A stretch of DNA of 64,000 nucleotides from Viola odorata (Eukaryota > Streptophyta > Magnoliopsida > Malpighiales > Violaceae), in assembly GCA_963691705.1 (NCBI GenBank), contig OY829542.1, positions 52,431,002-52,495,001 on the forward strand, read 5' to 3'. This document shows, piece by piece, positions 40,025 through 53,186 of the stretch. The translations under genes and the position numbers were made by a program. The notes below the pieces were generated by a model. That model was not told where the DNA came from. It searched no databases and saw only the letters and a program-made list of their open reading frames with translations. How positions within the stretch are numbered: position 1 is the stretch's first letter; each line of letters starts with the position of its first letter.

Positions 40025-43000
40025 CTAGGGTTGGTATCGCTGTGGGTATATCGAACTACTACTAGTGCTTGCCTGTTGGCCAAAACTTAGACTTGGGTGT
40101 AGGAGCTCTGCCTGCGGGAACGATCCGTTGGATGGCACGTCTAGAAGCAGATCCTGATCGTAGCTCTCGTCGCCAAAATGGAGAGGATCCAGCATGAGGG
40201 AGCTACCATCAGAAGGCAACGCAAAGAGGCTTCTTGGACTGAAGCAAGAGCCATCATTATCAACATGTTCTTTGCTTTCATGTGTAACCTTCATGATAAT
40301 CCTTTTGGGGCTCCTCATAGTCTTTGTTTCTGAAAGATGAAAAGTAATTTTGAGAACATTTGCAATGGTTGTATACAAGCATCTTGTGAATTCAGAAAGC
40401 CACTTCTGACTTTAACGAATCACAGTAAAGATAGATATCAGAATCCAACCCCGACATAAATGACTATCTATTGAAACTAGATACATGTGGTAACAAAAGT
40501 TCCATCTTCTCCAGGGAGGGTCATTCCATGAAGTATGGCAAGGGAAGCATGCAATTTAAACCTAAAAGTTAACACATTTCCATGCATGAGCAAGCGCGAC
40601 TATTTACCTTGTGTATCATGACAAAGTATGTAATATAGAAGAACTTGAATAAATAAAAGGATAATATTATGACGCATCTCTGTTTCCACAATTCAAAGTC
40701 CCAAATTTGCAGCTGAGGTTGGGTAAAGATTGAGTGCACTCTATTTCCTATTATTATTTCTCTCATTAACAAAAGGTACTCCAAGTTTCTGAAAGCAGAA
40801 TGTTTTTTCATTCCCCTAGAATATTAAACAGGCTAAACTTATACAATCACACATTCAGCAACTGAGATATTGGCTAACCTGGAAATCTTTGGTTTTGGCT
40901 GTCACGGGATTTCTTGGCATTAACTGAGTTACTTGATGTGACAACAATCGGTCCCCTACCAACAGGAGACTTTCCAGTGCTGCTTTTACACTTCTGCACG
41001 CAGTGTAAGGCCATAAGATGCAACATAACTATGCATCCAGTCACCATGCAACAGATGACATTCTCATGCATTTATGCCTCCAAAGAAACATTAATTCAAA
41101 CCTTAAGTAGTTGATAGTGCTCCACCCAATTAGATTTCGAAAAATTGGATAATGCGATCCTTTTTAAGGTCTTGCAGTCATCAACTTTAGCTCCTGAAAA
41201 AGAGAGATCAAAGACTCCTTCTACAAGCAGCTGCTGATAAGATGATACATTCTCCTTGAATTGAGAGCTAACAAACATGTTTTTGACACTGCATATGCAA
41301 CAAGAAATCATCAGTAATCTCACATCATAATTTAACTTCTTGAAACAACACAGCTTCAGATATACAACATAAATGTTCAAGCGTTATAAACCGCCATGCA
41401 CGTATACCAATACTATGAAACCTTATTTGACTTCTTAGATGATCCAACTCTGTTATAATATATGCTTTGCACACTAAATGATACAGGAAAAATGTCAAAC
41501 AACATTTCAGGTCCTTGTTGATATTAAAGACTGAAAACATGGCTTGATTTGACAACACATGCAACTGCAAAGTGAATATAAGTAAAACTAACAGCATGTG
41601 TTTAGACCATACAGTTAGCACTTAATAGCGTACTCACTGGTGGAAAACTTACCTATCAGGAAGTTCAGCAGTGTCCAGTGGAGGTAGATATTTTAGTAAC
41701 TGCTGCTGCTCTTCAAATGTCAAGTGCCTTGAAAACTCCTCAAAATTAATAATATCCTACAATATACATTAGCAGAACCATGAATCATTCAATCCTATCT
41801 CGAACACCTAATTTTTTAAGAATCGAATTCACTTTTTCAATAGAAGAGATTATTCAGAATTCAGAAGCCGATGCGAAACTTGGAATTGGACAATCAGTTC
41901 CTAAAGTACATCATATATTGCATTCAATGTTCTTTAGCAAAAAGCTATGGATGATGAGGTAGTACAGTAGATGGATGAGGAAGAAAGAAATGATTCTTAC
42001 ATTTAAGTCTATATTCCACAGTGGGGAGTTGTGGTTTGTGAGGAGTTGCAGTTTGTCATGAATAGACTTTTCCCTGAAATTCCAAGCAGCAGAAAAATTA
42101 AGAACAGCAAAAGCAAGAAATTTAGACCCACTCTCCTATTGGAAGTAACACTGTAAGAATTCCAAAATGTTACTTCGGTTTCTTTCACGTTTTATCAAAT
42201 GCTTCATAAATACTTGTGCAGTGAAAATAACTTTTGTTCCACCCAGCCACCAGATAATTTTATGAACACTTGAGTAACAATAAAAAAAAAAAACTTCACA
42301 CTTCCAGAAAATTATGCAACGTAGATGGTTCGCCCGGTTCCTTTTGAGCCTTCTTGACTGGGAAATCCCTTAGCCATATTAGAGACCCACTCCACGCATG
42401 CAATTGCAGTTAACTTAACAATTTAATCTTTGGGAGGCGGTTCATGGATACTTTACATCCGAGCCAAAATTGATAAGTCTTTCCATTTCAGATGCATAAA
42501 CATAATTGAAAAAGAAGAAGTGTTTTCATGTTCTGAAACCGTGTAGGGAGGCTTTACCTCTTAAATTGGTCTTGCTGCATCCTTTGCCCATTAGGGTTCT
42601 TAGCTTTTTCAGTCACAAAACATGGCATACGGACACTTTTCTTTTCATTATGTACAGGAAGTGTCACAGAATGGGAATAAACCTCATTTGTGGAGGAGTA
42701 CCGTTTGTTCTCAACAGAAAGGGAGCTAGCTTCAGATTCCTCATCTCGAGCTATTGAGCTTGGATGTCTAATGAGAACACTTCCATGTCCTATCTCAACA
42801 GAAACCATTGGCGTTTCAGTCTCAAAAAGCAAATCCTCCTCAGAAGATCCAGAGAAGCAAGAAGATTGCTGCTGTTCATGCAAAATTGTATATAAATCTT
42901 TAGTAAGCTTCTCAACAGAAGATGGCTTAGGACGATTGACACAGGTCCTCTTCCTAGAAGGTACCATTGAATCCCACACAACTGACTGGGCTGGACCTGT

Positions 43001-45270
43001 GAAAGACCAAAGAGAAGGAAAAAAAAACTCTTTGCATTAGTACAAGTAAGCACAAAAATGAGTGCATCAAACTAAATGACAATCACCTATAATAGTTCAA
43101 CCAAAATAAGAGGAGCCTAAAGAGCCAAGCATACTAGTCAGTGGTTATTAAAATACTACCAATCAAATAAGATGGAACACCCAACTGTTAGTGAAACTGA
43201 CTTTCAGCATTATTTCCCATGGCAATTGGAACATTGGTTCTAAGGTTAACAAGATAAACAACTACAGCTCTAGGTTGTACTCTCGAATATTAGCAATGCC
43301 ATTAAGGGAAAGTTTCAACCATAGAGTTGTTAATGGGACGGACTAGAAAAACTACAGTAGCTGGCTTCCTAGCTAATGGCATCCTAAGCAAGACGGCCAC
43401 TTCTCAGTCAGATATGCGTACAGTTCTATTATGAGATACATAAAGCCATTGTGAAAATTGGAACTGTTTCATGAACTTGCCATTTCCTTATGCTGGCAAG
43501 GAATCATGAATCCCGTTGGTAGTCTGGCATAGAGACTGGGCTATCCAAATTATCCATACAGGTTAACATATGATCAATTTATCAAACTGGAAAATTCCAG
43601 TGGCTCCCCCCCTCATTATGTTCAATCAAAACAGGAAGAATAGATGAGTGTCAACCTGTCAACTCACTTGCATCAGCACTGCCAAATTGTGCACAGCTCT
43701 CCGAGTTGGATACCGCCGAACCAGAGCTTGATCTATTACTCATATCTTCATCGAAAACCTTACGGTAACCTTGGTTGTAATCTGGCGCAACCACTCCAAA
43801 GGCCCTACTGTCATGATTTGGCTTCCTTTTGAGCAGTCTAATCTCTTTGTTCTTGTTCATAGATGTGCTCTTCAATCTAGAGAACCTGTGATCCTCATAA
43901 TCATCAAGGTCTGCACGAGCATGAAGTGGGGTATAGTTTACCAGAGTTCCCTTTGTTCTCCATCTAGATCCACATGCATTGCACAGCACTGGTTTCTCTG
44001 GTGGCCCATTGCGCCAAAGAGGTGTGCCTACAGTAAATAATACTTGTCAGCAACATATACATTTTTACACACATTAAACAGTTCGCTGGAGAAATATAGA
44101 TGCTAATCTTAAGCCTCGCATGCACAAGCTACAGAAAAAAGTAAATGGCAAAAAGGGTTGTGTTTCCTCTTTGTGATAAAGTGCAAGTAACGGCAAAGAT
44201 GTTAATTGCTTTGAAATTGAGCGAGTGAGATAATACAAAGCAAAACCCAAACTGAATTCCTTTATTCTATACAGCAGCTGGATCACAACATTGATAATGA
44301 CGCTAATGGCACCGATTGAGAGAAAGTAACATAAAAACAGCCAGGCATTGTTTTGGAGTTTCATTTAAATATATAGAGTAAATCTTCTTCCAGTTCAGAA
44401 TTATGATCCCCAGCTTCCCACAAAATGTACCCAAAGAAATGTCTGCCGTAATCTGTTGGAGTGATAATGGAATGATGTGATCACTCCAACCTCTAAAGCC
44501 GATTCAAGAATAATTCAACACAGAGAAACTTTAGCAGTAATTGGACTGTAAAACCCAAAGACAGGAATTCTTCCAAAATGAAATGTGGAATGACACCTAT
44601 GAAGCAAAGGTTGTGAGGAATGCAGCCTAGGAGAATCCCATTCAGAACCAAATAGAGATTAGATTCAACACCAACTTAAGAGTAACCTTCCAGGAACTAC
44701 ATTTCTATTGAATCATTGAGTTTGCAAATAAACTCAAACACCAACCACAGTTTTGACCTGGCATTTGGGGTTCACTGAAATTCAAGATAGGCCATCCCAA
44801 TCAATCATGGACTGTGTCATAACCAAGAATTCAAGAAACTCCAAATTCAACTTCCACCAGTTAGATATGTTCAAACTTTGTTAGAAGGTCAAAGAAAACA
44901 CCCATCAAAAGATAACCCAGTAGTTTATGAATTGGATAATAAAATTCAGAAAACCAAATCAGTATATGATTAACCAGATTAACTAGAGGACCTCTTTGTT
45001 GCAAATCCACACATATACAGAAATTAGCATCAAGGAACAGCAAACAATACTCAGCTGTGAAGTTATCTCTTTCCTTGTTACATACAGTCATGAACAATAC
45101 AATTTCGTCCCTTACCAATCAATCTCAGTTACAAACAACACTGATTAACTAATTCCACTCTCCTTTTTTCATTTTTCTTTGGCATAGTAAAAAAACAAAT
45201 CATATATATATCGGAGAAACAAGAACTCACTTGTAACTCCACAGTGACAGCAAGGTCCTTGCTTGCCCAT
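40025..45270 (-). CDS. GATA transcription factor, GATA26/27 type
   Basis: Eight coding exons on the minus strand: 45231-45270, 43656-44027, 42558-42996, 42001-42073, 41653-41756, 41102-41288, 40879-40993, 40025-40329. All borders are GT-AG and the phases agree, giving 544 aa. The start [20 protein letters not shown] opens a type-IVb zinc finger, C-x2-C-x18-C-x2-C ([12 protein letters not shown]), which binds WGATAR DNA in the nucleus. The middle is Ser-rich and disordered. Exons 4-6 ([40 protein letters not shown], then [16 protein letters not shown]) form a DEUBAD/Asx-homology-like helical domain typical of GATA26/27, which suggests contact with chromatin or deubiquitinase partners. The tail is Ser/Pro-rich. 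The 1.2-kb first intron splits the finger after its first Cys pair. The 5' leader likely extends to about 45750. Confidence 0.93.
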
Positions 45271-48200
45271 ATCTTTTTTTCTTGTTTTTTAAGAGAAAAT
45301 TAAAATTAAAGAGATTTACAACCAAAAAAGAGGAGAAACAAAACCCAATTTCTTAACAAAAGGGGAAAGAAAAAGTTTCAAAAGTTTGTATGGATTGTTG
45401 AAGCCTTGTACGGCATATATGTATAGGACAGTGGGTATATAAGGCGCTTTGCAGCAAACCCAGAAGAAGAGTTTGCAGGACAAAGCAAAAGCCAAGAAAC
45501 CCAGAAAAAAGAGAGAGAGTAGCAGTCTGTACAATTTACAGTTTAAGGAAAACAAAAGAGAAACAGCAAAACCAAAGAAGATAGTATGTATTTTTTTTTA
45601 AATTAAAAAAGAAAAAAGGAAAACTGAAACAAGAAAATAAAGGATTTTTATGAGTATTTTGAGCTGGGGAACCGCACAATCCAATGGAGAAGAGAAAAGA
45701 GCATTTAGAGGAATCTAATAAATGGCTGTGAAAGAGAGGAAGGTGAAATGAGAGGAAAAAAAAGACAGGAAGAAAGAGGAGAGGGGGTGGGGTTGTGTAT
45801 TGTATAGGAGGAAGTAAATGTTGGAACTTTCTTGCTTGCCATTGATTTTATTTTATTTTATTTGCTTTTTCCCTTCAAGTTGTTCAAAGGTCTTCAATGG
45901 TTTTACATACTTGTATTTATTTTCTAAGATTGAATTAGTATAATATAAAGTATAATATATAATAAATATAATAGACCTTCTTTTTTTATACATTTACTAA
46001 TTTCCTTTCAATAAATTTATTTTTAAAAAAAACTTGTTACGGTTAGGGAAGGGCAATGGAATATTAATTCAATAAAATCCAATCTTGTTGACTATAGACT
46101 TTCCTTTTGCTTTGTATTGTTTTGTAAAATTTTCAATAACTCTGATCGCGTGTTGAGTACATCAAATATAAGTGTATAATAGATATAAAAAATGGTAGAA
46201 ATACAACTTATCACTTGTCCACAAGAAACTTATAGATGGTAAGAAGATCGTCCACAGAGATTTCTGAGAAATCCATCATCAAATATTTAGTATGGAGAAG
46301 AATAACAGGGGAATTGGTAAAAAATATGTTTTCTTTAATCAAAGGAAAAAAAAAAAAAAAAAGGAAACAAGTGGCATGTTTTATAAAGAATTTTTTTCAT
46401 TATCTTTTCGATCAACAGACTAATTTCATTTACGTACTATTTACCTAAAATTTGGGTTAATAATGGAACATTATATTATAAAAGACTAATTTCATTTGAA
46501 TATTCACGGACTTTTTAATTAAAAAATGACTCTTTTAATATAGCTTCTTTGTTTTCTAGACTAAACCTAAAATTTGAGTTTACAACGAACCCTATACCAG
46601 GACATACTAATTTCCATTAAGCATTATTGCGGCCTTAGAAGATAATTTTTATAGTGTAATTTTTTCAATGTCGAGACTCAACCTAGGATTTGGATTGACA
46701 ATGAACATTATATTACAGCTAACTAATTTCCTTTCAGTATCATCGCATTTTTTAGGACATAATTCTTTCAATATATATATTTTTTTATTTTCCAGACTCG
46801 ACCAGAAATTTTTATTAAATGTAAAAAAAGTAAAAGTAAAAGAAAATATAAGAAAAGAGAAAAAATTAAAGAAAATTTTATTGTACCACAACGGATGTGA
46901 ATTGATTTAAAGAAAATTTTAGGAAGTAAAAGTAAAAGCTTATTTTTTCCAAAAAAGAAAGAAGAAAGAAACAATCTCTGGTTTGTTTGGTTGATTAAGA
47001 AAAAAATGAGAACATATTCATAGGTCTTATACGTTTGTGATGACACGATGTTGATAAACTGTAGTAAGTGGGTCTTTTTCTTGTAAAGATAAAAGTCACC
47101 GACCCTCGTGGCATTTCATGGTCACCACCACAGTTGGCACCGTCCGATTTGCTGAAAAAACTTAGAATCACGGGACCCACCTTGTATTATTTGCATTTGG
47201 TCCTCTCTTTTAATCTTTTGATCAAAAGGTTATGACCCTATTAACTACATCCGGTATATATCAAGTAATAGGATTTTATCATTAACCCTATTAGTGATGG
47301 ATATTACCATCTATATAAATAGAGTATAAAGTGTAACTTAGCACGCGGAAATATTTAATAAAATTTGCCCTAATATTGCTAAACATGAAAATTTAACGCA
47401 TTTATATTTCAAAACAAAAAAGTTTTTTGAAACAAAAATAAATTAATATTGTATCATCAACTATTATATTTTAAATTTATAGTAATTAAAACTAATACTT
47501 AACCTATGGTAACAAATTATGATAACTCTTGAGTAGATTCTATCTCCAAAATTTTCACATAACCAACAAAAATTAAGTAACCCAACAATGATCCCACTTA
47601 TATTCATTGTCTGATCGGTGCAATAATATAAAGACTCAAATTTAAATTCAAATCTCATTTTCGCTTATAAAAAAATTCTTATTTATTTTTCTGCAAATTT
47701 CATAAATGCTCTTATTCTTTTTAAAAGATCGAAAAAAGAATATAAGAAAAAAAAGAAAAGAGGACAAATAATTTGTGGTATGACACATAGTGGGTATCCC
47801 ATGAATTTGGCCAATTTGTTTGCCTTTGTAGTTTAGCTTTCCTTGTGCGTCGATTGCACTTTAAAATAATAAAGAATTGAAAATCTTCGATGGCTCGACC
47901 ATTATAATTAAAGATTGGATGCATCGTTCATCAAACCCGATTTTGACCTAAAACGAACTTATATACAACTCTTTCTTTCTATTCTTTTGCGGTTTATCTT
48001 TGGTCAATGGACTAAAGGGTCAAGCCATAACTTATAACTTATCTTCAGTCACTTTCTACCTTATGCACTTTTATTTACCATAAAAACATATCACTTATGC
48101 CATACTTTGTTTGTTATATATATATATATATATATGCTTTGATTCTTTCTTTTTTAAATCAGCCAAATAAATTTATCAATGGAATAAATCAAAGTAATAT

Positions 48201-48450
48201 GAAATTATGTATCGTATTCAATTAAACTATTTATAATGTGAAAGGGGTCATGCAATTAACTTAAGCCTTAAGGTAAACAAAGCAACTAATTAAATGCATT
48301 ACCCCATATTGGAATCATTCACCCTCTTCTCCAAACCCATGGACAAAAACCATTTTGTGGTTTGCAATTAACTTTTTATATTAACACTAGTAATGATATT
48401 TCTTTGGAATATATGGTATGATGTGTCAAGTTATGGTTGGTAATTTTATA
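45271..48450. other. Promoter side of the GATA gene and AT-rich spacer
   Basis: 45271-45830 should contain the leader and promoter of the GATA gene (long, AG-rich, GAGAGA runs). The remainder is AT-rich with no gene seen. It includes the tandem repeat at 46430-46770 and an (AT)n run at 48117-48135. Confidence 0.5.
46430..46770 (+). repeat. Degenerate tandem repeat, unit about 118 bp, three copies
   Basis: Copies start near 46438, 46557 and 46673. Each has CTAAACCTAAAATTTGAGTT-like sequence, then AACATTATATTA, then CTAATTTCATT, then a T-rich tail. They are strongly diverged. Confidence 0.6.
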
Positions 48451-48855
48451 CTCCCTCCGTTCTTTTTTATTTGACGTCGGAGGGAGTATCACATGGATTA
48501 AGGCAATGTCACGGTGTGGTTGCTCCCTGTCTATGGACCACACAGACCACACCACGCGTCCTCCTCTCCTGCCTTCTTCTTCCTCTTTCATTCCTCTCCC
48601 TTTTCTCTCTCTTCCATTTATCACCCAAATTCGCCAAAATTCGCGACCTAATTTGCAATCCCGCGCGAAAAATCCCCAAAAAATTTCAATTGAAATTTTG
48701 GTAAAATCTAAAATTCAAAATGTTTCCCTCCCAACTCTGTTTCCATTTGAAATTTTTTGATTTTCCGATGGGATTTAAAATTTCAGCAACTTCCTCTTTC
48801 TTCAAAATCAAACGCGACCTCAAAGTCGCAAAAAACCCACTCCACTGACTCTGCT

Positions 48856-50349
48856 ATGGCTTCTCCAGTACATGACCTCAACCATCTCCCAACCACTACT
48901 CCATCTCATATGTCAATCGAACCTGCATCTCCCGAAGTCGATTGGCCTGGGCTTGATGAGTTATCGCCAGATGAAGATGGGTTTCTAGAAATCGGAAATC
49001 GAGCAGTTGAGGAAAACATTGACATTCCAGACTTAAACCATGTGCCTCGACCAGGTTTGTTTCTTTCCTTAAATTTCTTTTAATTTGCCAAAAAATAATC
49101 ACCTCTTGCTCCCTTGATTTCACTGACCATGTTGACCATTTGTATGGTTAGAGCGCAGGAAAGAACTTACTTCAGATGAACGGCTCGAAGTATTAAAATC
49201 GTTGCTTCAAAGAAGTGTGAATGGGGTGTTGAAGAGAACAGCAACCATGGATGTTGCTTTCCAGTTTGGAGTGAGGGTGCGAACAGTCCAGAGGATATGG
49301 AAACGTGCACAGGATTTAGGTATAAATGTTCATGGCAATTATAGAGTGAAGAACTGTGGTAGAAAAAGAGTTGATTTTGATTTAGAAATTATGCGAAGTG
49401 TTCCTTTGAGAAACAGGACAACAATGAGATCTCTTGCACATCACCTTGGTGTATCGAAGATATTTCTGTATGGCAAACTGAAAGAAGAATCATCAAGCGC
49501 CACACGAATGCCATAAAATCCACTTTGACAGCAGAGAACCACACAGCCATGATCAGCCATTGTCTCTCCTCTTTTGATCCATCATCACTGCCTCATGATC
49601 CAACATTCAAAATGATGGAGAACACAGTGCATATTGATGAGAAGTGGTTCTACTTGACCAAGAAATCTCAAACATACTACCTCTTGCATGATGAAGCTGA
49701 TCCTGTAAGAACAATTAAAAGCTCTCATTTCATACCTAAAGTAATATTTTTAGTTGTTGTTGTGAGGCCAAGGTATGACTCTGATGGTTTATACACATTT
49801 GATGGAAAGATTTGGGTCCCATTAGTTCAATCTGTTGTTACTTTAAGATCGAGTCAGAACAGGCCTCGTGGTACCGTTGAGATCAAACCTATTGTTAATA
49901 TAACAAGAGATGTAATTAGAGATTTTATGGTTAGTAAGGTCTTGCCTGCCATAGCCAACAAATGGCCTAGGGAGTGTATTAGAGAGGCCACTTAAATTCA
50001 GCAAGATAACGCAAAGACCCACATTCACACTGACGATGTTCACTTCTTGTGTGCAGTTCAAGATAGTGGAATGAATATGTCTCTTGTTTGTCAACCTCCT
50101 AATTCTCCTGACTTAAACGTGCTGGACCTTGGCTTCTTTAGAGCAATACAGTCACTGCAGAGTAAGGAGTGTGCAAAATCTATAGTGGAATTGATTGGGG
50201 CAATTGAGCAGGTATTCCAAGATTTTCCACACAAGAAGAGCAACAATGTTTTCTTAACATTGCAGTCGTGTATGGTTGAGATAATAAAATGTGATGGATC
50301 CAACAATTACAAGATTTCTCACCTAAAGAATGATCAACTTGCTAGATAG
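48856..50349 (+). pseudogene. Mariner-like (DD39D) transposase, broken
   Basis: Exon 1 is 48856-49054 (MASPVHDLNHLP...), intron GT-AG to 49151, then exon 2. N-terminal helix-turn-helix region: KRTATMDVAFQFGVRVRTVQ and MRSLAHHLGVSKIFLY. The frame shifts by one base near 49487, because KLKEE is followed in another frame by RHTNAIKSTLTAENH. Catalytic residues survive: D1 in HIDEKWFY, D2 in IQQDNAKTH (50005-50007), and the third D in SPDLNVLDLGFF with 39 residues between the second and third, the plant DD39D signature. An in-frame TAA at 49993 lies three codons before D2. Two disabling lesions make this copy inactive. The family cuts and pastes DNA at TA sites. Confidence 0.88.
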
Positions 50350-51982
50350 GGGGCCTTACCATCTACAATACGTGGCTCTCCAGAAATTGTTGCCAATGCA
50401 GTAGCCTACCTGTCTTCATAAAATATCAGGTGACTGTCTTTCATTGGGTAGTGTTTGATTTTTCAAGTAGCATAGATGTGAGTTCATAAAATGTCACTCT
50501 TTTGTTGTGCAGGAATGCCTCTATTTTTATCTTCCCCTGTATGGATAACGCACTGAAGATGACTTGGGAATATATATTTTGATGTAGATAGTTTTGGTAT
50601 AGATATAGTTGTTGTGCAGATACAACATTTGGGCAAATATGCATGTAATTAGTCTGTTTGCTTTTGGAATGTTCAATTGTGTAATGAAGAACACCGTTTA
50701 CATTGTGGTATGTTCAACTGTGAATATAGTGGATTGTTCAATTGTGAACATAGTGGATTGTTCAACTGTGAACATATTGGAATGTATCTGATGTGAAGGT
50801 TTTAAGGAATTTATAAATCAATGAAGTTCCCTATTTCATTGCGAATTTTTTCAATTTAAGCCAGTTTATGAACCAGTTATGCCTCTATTTTTGCAATGCA
50901 AATTATGGAAATTGTGCCTCTGTTTGGAACCTTATGCTTCATCTGTTTCTGTCAATGATGTTCAACTCTGATTGCTTATTAAATTTGTCAAAAATAACCA
51001 GTTTATGCATACTCTGTTTGGAATCGATGCATTTATGCATACTCTGTTTACGTCGCAGGATGCATACTCTGTTTCCATTTCAATTTTGGAGCAACTGGTT
51101 TGATTTTATAAAAGATTATTCCTCTGTTTCCAAAATACAAATTATGGAAATTATGCCTATGTTTGGAATTTTGCCAAGATCAAACCAGTTGCTCCTCTGT
51201 TTCCACAATGCAAAACATTAAATGTAAAAAGAGGAAGTGAAATTTATCAGTATATAGCATCCTCTGTTTCCATATGAAAAAAATGTATCCATTGAAATTA
51301 AACATGACAATACACAAACCAATCAACAGAAACCTTGTTTATTCAACCAAACAAACACACAAACACTACATAAAATTCTGAAATTAAAAACAGAATTCCT
51401 AATCTATCTCCTGTTCAATGTGGCTGCCTACCACCCCTCCACATGAGTGGAAACTTTCGGCCTCTATAGCATCCATAGAATTAGGTGAAATGGAAATTAA
51501 GTGAACCTGCAAAAAAAGGATGGAGTGAAGTAGATGAAGAAATAGAAAAATAAAGGAAAGGAACTATTTTATGTAGGGAGAACAGAGGATGCAGATATGC
51601 TTTAATATATGGAGTGTCAAAAGGAGTTATGGTTTGTGTAAAAAATCTGAGGAGTCAGGGTTGAAGTAAAAGAGGGAAAGGGAGGAGTTTTGGTATAAAC
51701 TCCTCACGAAACGTGAAAGGGCACGTCTGCTCTGAACAGATTCCCAAACCCTACGGGAATCACAATCTTTTCGCAACAGTTTTGAGTAGAGAAAATCTTA
51801 CCTTCTTAAATAGGCGTGGACCTATGCTGCCTTCAATTATCCCTTCAATGTGACTGTTCAAAGGTTGTAACTGCACAAGTTCCTAGCTTCTCCAACTCCT
51901 CTATAAGACAGGGCTAAGAGCAGGGCATTCACCACAGCATTCCATTTTCAAGTTCTTTGCTTACAACCTATAGCAACCTCCA

Positions 51983-52312
51983 ATGAATCCTGAAGAGGCC
52001 ACCCACATTCTTAACATGTCAGGAGCAGTTGTGGCTCATCTGCATGATGATTTCAACGATTACCACACCAAATTGCTTCAAATAGAGCATGATATTAACC
52101 GCCTGAAAGCTCTCTATCGCAGGCTCAAGGAGATAAGGGGGGCAGCGGGCTATGAAGACGATGGTCCAGACCTTGAGGAAGTCATCCTCACCACCAACGA
52201 GGCCCTTCTGTCATTGGGAAAAATAATAGCCAAGCTAGAGAGTAAGAGGGAGTGTCTCAAAATCTCCAGCAAGTTTGGCAATAAGATCCCTGGAATCCCA
52301 AAAATCAATTAA
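51983..52312 (+). CDS. Short coiled-coil protein encoded inside the mariner-like element
   Basis: 109 aa, single exon, intact. It is almost wholly helical: HLHDDFNDYHTKLLQIEHDI, KALYRRLKEIRG and NEALLSLGKIIAKLESKREC give heptad-like Leu/Ile spacing, with an acidic loop between (YEDDGPDLEE). No signal peptide, membrane segment or zinc motif. Signs of a real transcription unit: TATAAG at 51901 about 80 bp upstream, ATG in the context CTCCAATGAA, and AATAAA at 52364-52369 after the stop. It lies 1.6 kb downstream of the transposase. I do not recognise it. It could be an accessory element gene, a captured host gene, or a host gene lying between two separate MITEs. Confidence 0.55.
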   Translation: MNPEEATHILNMSGAVVAHLHDDFNDYHTKLLQIEHDINRLKALYRRLKEIRGAAGYEDDGPDLEEVILTTNEALLSLGKIIAKLESKRECLKISSKFGNKIPGIPKIN

Positions 52313-53186
52313 ATGCAGTTATGTAGTGTAATGTGTATGCTACTATGCTTTCATTTTAATTTCAATAAATTTATGTTGTGGTAAACACGATTTTTTGTCC
52401 TGTGGATGAGCTAGTTAAAACAGAAATTAACACCATAATCATATTCTTAACATCAAAATTTCAATAAACATAAATACACGAAAATAAAAACAAAACAGAT
52501 GAAGAATGCATCATCAACACCATAATCATATATCCATATAATAGAGGTAATTACACCCAAAACACATATAAATTTCATCATTCTTTCTAGCAATATAAAT
52601 CCAGAAATAGAGGATGGAAATAAAATTCAGATATATACCCAAAGATCCCATTAAACAAAAACAAAGAACTGAGATGGAAACCGTTTACTCCCTTTGATTC
52701 CTGGAATGACATTGCGGGATACATCCATTGTTGGGAAATCATTTCCGAGTGTATCTTCTCATCGTCAACGTTTTAGCCCATAAACCCTAACATTCGGCAA
52801 CATCTTCTCATCGTCAACGCGAAACCCAGAAACCTCACCAGCCTTTTGCCTACACCCATCGATGTCCTGGAGATTTCAGTAACCAGATTTTATTTGAAAT
52901 TTTGAAGAAAGGAGAACGAGAGGTTTTGAGGAGAGAATGAGATGATAGAGAAAATGAGTGTCCGGGATAACTGAATCGATCTTGTCCATGTTCCCACACG
53001 ACCCCAGCTATCTTTCGATTTCATTCCTTTGCCCCCGTGTGATGCGTTGTACAAGTGGAAAACGACGCGTCGTCTGAGGGTATTTTTGTCAAAGCGCGAA
53101 GTAAGTGGGCACAATTGCCAAAGGCGTCAATTAAAAAAGACAAGCGTTTTTGGGATAAAACGTCAAGTATTTCGGGACAGAGGGAA

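Larger units (their letters stand above)
48451..53186 (+). mobile_element. Mariner-like element, 4.7 kb, with two ORFs
   Basis: The left end CTCCCTCCGTTCTTTTTTAT... and the right end (reverse complement TTCCCTCTGTCCCGAAATAC...) share a TIR of about 28 bp, 19 matches, both closing with TTGACGT. TA flanks each end (48449-48450 and 53187-53188). Inside is a broken mariner transposase (48856-50349) and a short intact ORF (51983-52312). The size fits plant mariner-like elements. The right boundary is the less certain: TACTCCCTTTGATTCC at 52685 could be the left end of a separate 500-bp MITE sharing the same right end. Confidence 0.65.
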
